NCBI GenBank assembly: GCA_902540545.1
Contig: CACBMY010000004.1
Coordinates: 1 to 44,601 of the forward strand
Reading direction: 5' to 3'
Length of the DNA stretch: 44,601 bases
Origin: an uncultured Pelagibacteraceae bacterium
GTDB taxonomy: Bacteria > Pseudomonadota > Alphaproteobacteria > Pelagibacterales > Pelagibacteraceae
The notes beneath the pieces were generated by a model. It saw only the letters and a program-made list of their open reading frames with translations, was not told where the DNA came from and did not search any database. The position numbers and the translations under genes were made by a program. Shown here piece after piece: positions 38,955-44,601 of the stretch (the first letter of the stretch is position 1; each line of letters starts with the position of its first letter).

Positions 38955-41900
38955 ATGTATATAACTGAAGTTAGTATTAAAAGACCCGTCGTTGCATGGG
39001 TAATGTCAATGATACTAATTATTTTTGGAATTTTTGTTTTTTGGGAGTTACCTGTTAGGGAATTACCAGATGGCATTCAGCCTCCAGTGGTACAGGTACA
39101 AACCGATTATAAATCTGCTTCAGCTGAAATTATTGATGAAGAGATAACACAAAAAATAGAAGATGTTATAGGAGGAGCGGAAGGAATTAAGAACATTGAT
39201 TCTAGTTCGCTTAATGGAAGAAGTAGAATAAATATTTATTTTAATACAGATATAGATTTAGATGATGCAGCAAATGACATAAGAGAAAGAGTATCAAGAG
39301 TTGCGGACAATTTGCCAGATCAAGCAAACCCACCTCAAATTTTGAAACAAGCAGCAGGTTTTACAACTACAATGTGGGTTGCGCTATCGTCACCAACTTG
39401 GAATGATTTAGATTTGGGTGATTATGCAGAAAGATATCTTATAGATGCCTTTTCGAGTGTACCAAATGTTGGTAGAATTTTAGTCGGTGGATTAAGAGAG
39501 CTAAGTGTTAGAGTTTGGGTAGATCCTATCAAATTAGCAGCCAATAATCTTACTATTCAGGAAGTCGAGAGAGCATTAAGAAATGAAAATATAAACATCC
39601 CTGCTGGAACTTTAGAAGCTAGTAACAAAGATTTAACTCTTAATATTGATAAGTCTTACTCTAACATTGAAACAATCAAGCAGCTTCCTCTTAAGAAAAA
39701 CAAAGATAAAGTCACAACCCTTTCTGATATTGCAAATGTTGAGCTTGGTCCAGTTTCTGAGAAAACTTTATTTAAAGCTCAAAGAAAAAATGCAGCTAAT
39801 TTAAAAACAGTTGGTATTGGAATATACGCAAAAAGTGGAGCATCAACTGTCGAACTTTCAAATCAAATTAAAGAGAAAATAAACGTTTTAAATCAATCTT
39901 TACCAGATGGTTTAAAGTTAGAAATAGCATTTAATAGAGCAACTTACGTAGGAACTGCAATACAGGAAGTTTATAAAAGTTTAATTATTGCTTTTATTTT
40001 GGTTGTGGTAATAATTTACTTGTTTTTAGGAAACCTAAAAGCTGTAATTGTACCAGCTGTAGCTTTGCCAGTAAGTTTAATTGGATCGTTTTTAGGTTTA
40101 TATATATTTGACCTTTCTATAAATATATTTGTTCTCCTAAGTTTTATTTTAGCAATCGGAATAATAACTGATGATTCTGTAATAATGACAGATGCGATTT
40201 ATACGAGAATTGAAAAAGGAGAAACGCCACTTGTAGCCGCTTATAAAGGCTCAAGACAAATAACATTTGCCATAATAGCTACAACTTTAATTTTAGTTGC
40301 AGTTTTTTTACCTTTAATTTTTATCAAAGGTATAGCTGGCACCTTATTTAAGGAAACTGCAATAGCACTATCTTTCTCAATAGTTGTTTCTTCATTTGTA
40401 GCTTTAACCCTTTCACCAATGTTAGGAAGTAAGTTTTTAAATAAAAAAGAAAAAATTAATTTTTTTGTAAAAAAATTTAATAATGGATTTAAATCTTTTA
40501 CAGAGTTTTATACCGACACCTTAAAATATTGGATTAATAAACAGAAAACAATTTCGATATTTATAATTCTATTAATTGCAGCCTCAGTTTATTTATTTAA
40601 CTTCACTAAAAAAGAATTGATACCATTAGAAGATAGGGGGGCTTATTTAATAATTGGCTCTACAGATGAAGGAAGTTCATTTGAGTACACACAAGAAAAA
40701 GCCCAAATAATTGAGGGAAGAATATTAAAATTGTTACAAGCAGATGACAGCCCATACCAAAGATTGATTATGAGGGTACCTGGTTTCGGTAGGTCCGCAA
40801 CTTCATATAATACTTTTATTATAATTGCACTTTTAGATGAATGGAAAAATAGAGAAAAAAGTACACAAGTTGTTTTAAGAGAAGCTATTGGACAAGTCGT
40901 TAGTGTGCCTGAAACTTTTGCGTTTCCTATATCACCTCAATCTATTAGAGTTTCTAGCTATAATAAACCAGTTCAAATGGTGATTTATGGAACAAGTTAT
41001 GAAGAGTTAGAACAAATTCAAAGTCAAGTTTTAAGAGAACTAAGAAGAAATAGAAATATGTTTAGAATTGAAAGTGACTACACAAAAAATAAACCGGAAG
41101 TAAAATTAATCACAAATAAAAATAGAGCAAATGATTTGGGAGTTTCAATAGAAAATATAGGTAGAACTCTCGAAACATTATACGGTGGAAAGAGGGTTAC
41201 AACATATAATAAAGAAGGAAGAGAATACCCGATAATTCTTCAACAATATTTAGCAGATAGACGAGATAAAGATGGCTTATCAAAAATTTTTGTGAGATCT
41301 GAGACTACCGGAAAATTAGTATCTGTTGCAAGTTTGGTAGAATTTGAAGAGAAGGGAACTGCTGAGTCATTACCTAGATATAATAGACAACGAGCAGTAA
41401 CTATATCAGCAGCTTTATCTGAAGAATATACATTGTCTGAAGCTATAAAATATTTAGAAGACGTAATGTTGCGAGTTGCTCCTCAAAATCAAATAACTTG
41501 GAAAGGTAAGTCCGAAGAACTAAAAGAGACAAGTAACGAAATATTTCTTATTTTTGCTTTAGCATTAATAACTGCATATTTAGTAATGGCTGCTACTTTT
41601 AATTCGTTTGTCCATCCTTTTATTATTATATTGACTGTGCCTCTTGCAGTTTTTGGAGGTCTAGTATTCATTTTATTTCTAAATAGTTCGATAAATATAT
41701 TTTCACAAATCGCCTTGATTATACTAATCGGTATATCCACTAAAAATAGTATTCTTATAGTTGACTATACTAACCAAATTCGAACAACAGGTGTAAAAAT
41801 TGAGGAAGCATTGATGGAAGCTTGTAAATTAAGAATAAGACCAATCATTATGACTTCGTTAAGTACTATGATTGCAATGTTGCCTCTTATAGTAGGTAAC

Positions 41901-42083
41901 ATAGGTCCAGGTGCTGGTGAGGCATCTAGATTAGCAGTTGGATCAACAATTTTTGGTGGAATGATTATTTCTACATTCTTTACATTATATGTAACGCCAA
42001 CTATGTATTTAACACTAGCAAAAAACACCAAAAGGATAGATGCAGTAGATCTGGAGCTAGAAAAGCAATTAATTAAAAAATAA
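38955..42083 (+). CDS. RND-family efflux permease (HAE1/AcrB-like)
   Basis: 1042 aa; KRPVVAWVMSMILIIFG, PDGIQPPVVQVQTDYKSASAE, IGIITDDSVIMTDAIYTRIEKG. Confidence 0.96.
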   Translation: MYITEVSIKRPVVAWVMSMILIIFGIFVFWELPVRELPDGIQPPVVQVQTDYKSASAEIIDEEITQKIEDVIGGAEGIKNIDSSSLNGRSRINIYFNTDIDLDDAANDIRERVSRVADNLPDQANPPQILKQAAGFTTTMWVALSSPTWNDLDLGDYAERYLIDAFSSVPNVGRILVGGLRELSVRVWVDPIKLAANNLTIQEVERALRNENINIPAGTLEASNKDLTLNIDKSYSNIETIKQLPLKKNKDKVTTLSDIANVELGPVSEKTLFKAQRKNAANLKTVGIGIYAKSGASTVELSNQIKEKINVLNQSLPDGLKLEIAFNRATYVGTAIQEVYKSLIIAFILVVVIIYLFLGNLKAVIVPAVALPVSLIGSFLGLYIFDLSINIFVLLSFILAIGIITDDSVIMTDAIYTRIEKGETPLVAAYKGSRQITFAIIATTLILVAVFLPLIFIKGIAGTLFKETAIALSFSIVVSSFVALTLSPMLGSKFLNKKEKINFFVKKFNNGFKSFTEFYTDTLKYWINKQKTISIFIILLIAASVYLFNFTKKELIPLEDRGAYLIIGSTDEGSSFEYTQEKAQIIEGRILKLLQADDSPYQRLIMRVPGFGRSATSYNTFIIIALLDEWKNREKSTQVVLREAIGQVVSVPETFAFPISPQSIRVSSYNKPVQMVIYGTSYEELEQIQSQVLRELRRNRNMFRIESDYTKNKPEVKLITNKNRANDLGVSIENIGRTLETLYGGKRVTTYNKEGREYPIILQQYLADRRDKDGLSKIFVRSETTGKLVSVASLVEFEEKGTAESLPRYNRQRAVTISAALSEEYTLSEAIKYLEDVMLRVAPQNQITWKGKSEELKETSNEIFLIFALALITAYLVMAATFNSFVHPFIIILTVPLAVFGGLVFILFLNSSINIFSQIALIILIGISTKNSILIVDYTNQIRTTGVKIEEALMEACKLRIRPIIMTSLSTMIAMLPLIVGNIGPGAGEASRLAVGSTIFGGMIISTFFTLYVTPTMYLTLAKNTKRIDAVDLELEKQLIKK

Positions 42084-42672
42084 TATATTTTCTAGTAGTT
42101 AAAGATTTACTACATTTATCAAGCTGTTTCTTGAATTTATTTGAATATCCCTCTACTTTTTTTGCCAATACTATAACTTTCTGATTACTTTTATAATTTT
42201 TATAATTTCCCCAACCTTCATGATAAGCAATATATTGTCTAAAAGTATCTTTTTTTGAAACTTTTAATATTTTTTCTGTTTTATTTGTATACCAGCCAAT
42301 AAAATCAACACTATCTTTAAATCTAGTTCTTAAAGCATATTTGTTTCCGGTCTCATCTTTATATTGTTTCCACGTACCTTTGATAGCTTGTGAGTATCCG
42401 AATGAACTAGAGGGTCTTTTATAAGGTATAACTTTAAATAATTTTTGACGAGCAGGTTTAGCGAGCCAGTCAAAATCAGATTCCATTTTTATTATTGCTA
42501 ATTGTAAGTTAATTGGTGTACCCCACTTTTTTTCAGTTTTTTTTGCGTGTTTATACCAAAGATATCTCTCAGAGAATATTGAACAGCCATCTGATGTATT
42601 TTGAGGTATCGATGAGCAAGCAGTTAAAAATAATAGACCAAAAAATAAAAAATATTTTCTAAAAAGAATCAC
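42073..42672 (-). CDS. Lytic transglycosylase-like lipoprotein (SLT/lysozyme-like fold)
   Basis: 199 aa; lipobox FLTACSS; INLQLAIIKMESDFDW, SSFGYSQAIKGTWKQY, AYHEGWGNY. Confidence 0.8.
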   Translation of the reverse strand: MILFRKYFLFFGLLFLTACSSIPQNTSDGCSIFSERYLWYKHAKKTEKKWGTPINLQLAIIKMESDFDWLAKPARQKLFKVIPYKRPSSSFGYSQAIKGTWKQYKDETGNKYALRTRFKDSVDFIGWYTNKTEKILKVSKKDTFRQYIAYHEGWGNYKNYKSNQKVIVLAKKVEGYSNKFKKQLDKCSKSLTTRKYIIF

Positions 42673-42685
42673 AGTTCAATATAAA

Positions 42686-43198
42686 TTATCTATTATTTTT
42701 TCTCCATATCCATGGATAATCAAATTCCATACTCCATAAACCTAACTTATTATTTTTTGCGTAAATTTGATCTTCAGAATATTTTTTTTTTGAATATTTT
42801 GGATAGTCGAAGGCTAATCCATTTCTTACCATGTAAGCTGAAATACTCTCATTATTGATAAAACACTCGCCTAAATATCTACCAAAATAGTCTTTTTGGG
42901 GCTCGATTAGACATTTTAATTTTCTATTTATAATTTTTTTTGTAAGAGAATTTTTTGAAATTTTTCCACAATTAATTTTTTTTTTATTTTTTATGCAAAA
43001 CTGTTGCTTTCCTTTAAACTTAGTTTCTGGAGCATCTATTCCTGAAAAACGAATTTTTTTATTATCTAATAAAATTGTATCACCATCAATTATTTTAATG
43101 TTATCTGAAATTATGATTGTTTCTGATAGTAAGTAATTTGTTTCTACGAATGTAAATAAAAATAGAAAACTAACTAACTTCAGTAGTTGCTTTTTCAT
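42686..43198 (-). CDS. Secreted thermonuclease-family (SNase-like) protein
   Basis: 170 aa; signal peptide; IIDGDTILLDNKKIRFSGIDAPE, DYFGRYLGECF, NGLAFDY. Confidence 0.9.
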   Translation of the reverse strand: MKKQLLKLVSFLFLFTFVETNYLLSETIIISDNIKIIDGDTILLDNKKIRFSGIDAPETKFKGKQQFCIKNKKKINCGKISKNSLTKKIINRKLKCLIEPQKDYFGRYLGECFINNESISAYMVRNGLAFDYPKYSKKKYSEDQIYAKNNKLGLWSMEFDYPWIWRKNNR

Positions 43199-43478
43199 TA
43201 CATTCTTGCATTTTATTTCTAATTTGATCTTCGGATATATTTTTATCTTTTAAATCTCCATAAAGCTTTCTATAAACATCTTCGTCACCTGCCTCAGCAA
43301 AATCTGCTTTGATTACATCTTGAATATATTGATTTTTTTTTTCCTCATCATACCCCAGAATTTGTGAGGCCCACTCTCCTAAATATTTATTTTTTCTTGC
43401 ATTAATTTTAAATTGTTTTTCCTCATCATGAGCAAATTTTTTTTCAAAACCTTTTTTTCTTTCATCGAATGAACTCAT
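43170..43478 (-). CDS. DUF1476 protein (F1-ATPase zeta-subunit-type inhibitor)
   Basis: 102 aa; MSSFDERKKGFEKKFAHDEEKQFKINARKNKYLGEWAS; 29-bp overlap with the nuclease gene. Confidence 0.9.
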   Translation of the reverse strand: MSSFDERKKGFEKKFAHDEEKQFKINARKNKYLGEWASQILGYDEEKKNQYIQDVIKADFAEAGDEDVYRKLYGDLKDKNISEDQIRNKMQECNEKATTEVS

Positions 43479-43846
43479 TGCAATCTACCTTTATAAATTA
43501 TTTTAAAAACTAAAAACGATATAAATACACCTATTATATTACCAAACAAATCACCTAATTCAAATCCTCTTTCTGGAATTATTAAGTGCAGAATTTCTAA
43601 AACAATAGAAATACAAATAAGATAAATAAATATATTTTTTAATTTATGTTTAAAAACAATTAATCCTAGAATTGATATAATAAAGAAAACATAAACGTGA
43701 TTTGAAGATACTAAAAAATCTCTTGTTAATTGTGGTTGAATTTTACAATCACTATAAATAAAACATCCAAAAATACTTCCGGGATATAAGTAAAAAATAA
43801 ACAAAAATACGTTAGACAGATAAAAAAACTGCTTTAAGTAATTCAT
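43475..43846 (-). CDS. VanZ-like small membrane protein
   Basis: 123 aa, multi-TM; EILHLIIPERGFELGDLFGNIIGVFIS. Confidence 0.75.
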   Translation of the reverse strand: MNYLKQFFYLSNVFLFIFYLYPGSIFGCFIYSDCKIQPQLTRDFLVSSNHVYVFFIISILGLIVFKHKLKNIFIYLICISIVLEILHLIIPERGFELGDLFGNIIGVFISFLVFKIIYKGRLQ

Positions 43847-43872
43847 AGTTAATTTATATTAAATTCCCATAA

Positions 43873-44583
43873 ATGAGTCACTTAATACTTGTTAGACATG
43901 GTCAAAGCGAATGGAATTTAGAAAATAAATTCACAGGATGGGTTGACGTTGAGCTCGCACCACAAGGTAAATTAGAAGCTTGTAAAGCTGGTGAATTCAT
44001 AAAAAAATTAAATCTAGAAATAAAACATTTTTATACTTCATATCAACTAAGATCCATTGATACTTTAAAACTTATTTTAAATACAATTAGAGTAAAACCA
44101 AATAATATAATTAAGGCTTGGCAATTAAATGAAAGGCACTACGGATCACTTACAGGATTAAATAAAGATGAAATGAAAAAAAAACTAGGAGAAGATGAAG
44201 TTCACAAATTCAGAAGATCATGGGATAAGCCACCAAAACCTTTAAATATAAATAGTCCATACCATCCAAAAAATATAAGTATTTACAATGATATACCTCG
44301 TAACCTAATTCCAGATACAGAGTCTCTTAAAGATACTTATGAAAGAGTTGTGCCCTATTTTGTTGAAAATATAGAGAAAAATTTACAGGATAATATAGTT
44401 ATATCTGCTCATGGTAATTCTATTAGATCACTTTTAAAATATTTATTTAAAATTGATGAAAATGAAATTTCTAAACTTGAAATACCGACGGGAAATCCTC
44501 TACTTTTGAAATTTGAAAAAAAGAATATAAAAGAAGCTAGATACCTAGATCAGAGTAGATCTAAGGATTTAATTAAATTCTAA
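43873..44583 (+). CDS. gpmA: 2,3-bisphosphoglycerate-dependent phosphoglycerate mutase
   Basis: 236 aa; LILVRHGQSEWNLENKFTGWVDVELAPQGK, LNERHYGSLTGLNKDE, ISAHGNSIRSLLKYL. Confidence 0.96.
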   Translation: MSHLILVRHGQSEWNLENKFTGWVDVELAPQGKLEACKAGEFIKKLNLEIKHFYTSYQLRSIDTLKLILNTIRVKPNNIIKAWQLNERHYGSLTGLNKDEMKKKLGEDEVHKFRRSWDKPPKPLNINSPYHPKNISIYNDIPRNLIPDTESLKDTYERVVPYFVENIEKNLQDNIVISAHGNSIRSLLKYLFKIDENEISKLEIPTGNPLLLKFEKKNIKEARYLDQSRSKDLIKF

Positions 44584-44601
44584 GCTTTTTGAAGAAGTTT
44601 T

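Overview
This 44.6-kb, very AT-rich, gene-dense window has a streamlined alphaproteobacterial look (SAR11/Pelagibacterales-like, judged by gene content and composition only). About 40 protein genes are supported. No tRNA, rRNA, CRISPR array, transposase or integrase was seen. Most of it is housekeeping: groES-groEL, typA, tldD/pmbA, isocitrate lyase with a divergent ScfR/RamB-like regulator, cfa, ptrB, an Hsp20, a BMP-type ABC importer with a purine-type phosphoribosyltransferase, alkA, msrA, sseA, an RND pump, an F1-ATPase zeta-type (DUF1476) protein and gpmA. The main accessory region is a four-gene block on the minus strand (hsdR, hsdS, hsdM and a 110-aa unknown) between groEL and typA. It is flanked by a 68-bp, about 91% identical direct duplication of the groEL stop codon plus its terminator, with 10-11 bp tandem repeats just inside both ends. 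This looks like a site-specific or homology-mediated cassette inserted at the groEL 3' end, with no integrase of its own. Other leads: an untracked 53-aa ORF and an array of TTTAC/GTAAA inverted repeats in the aceA/regulator intergenic region; a possible ROSE-like RNA thermometer before hsp20; an RND adaptor with no room for an alpha-hairpin; and an extremely lysine-rich coiled-coil protein encoded across long homopolymers.
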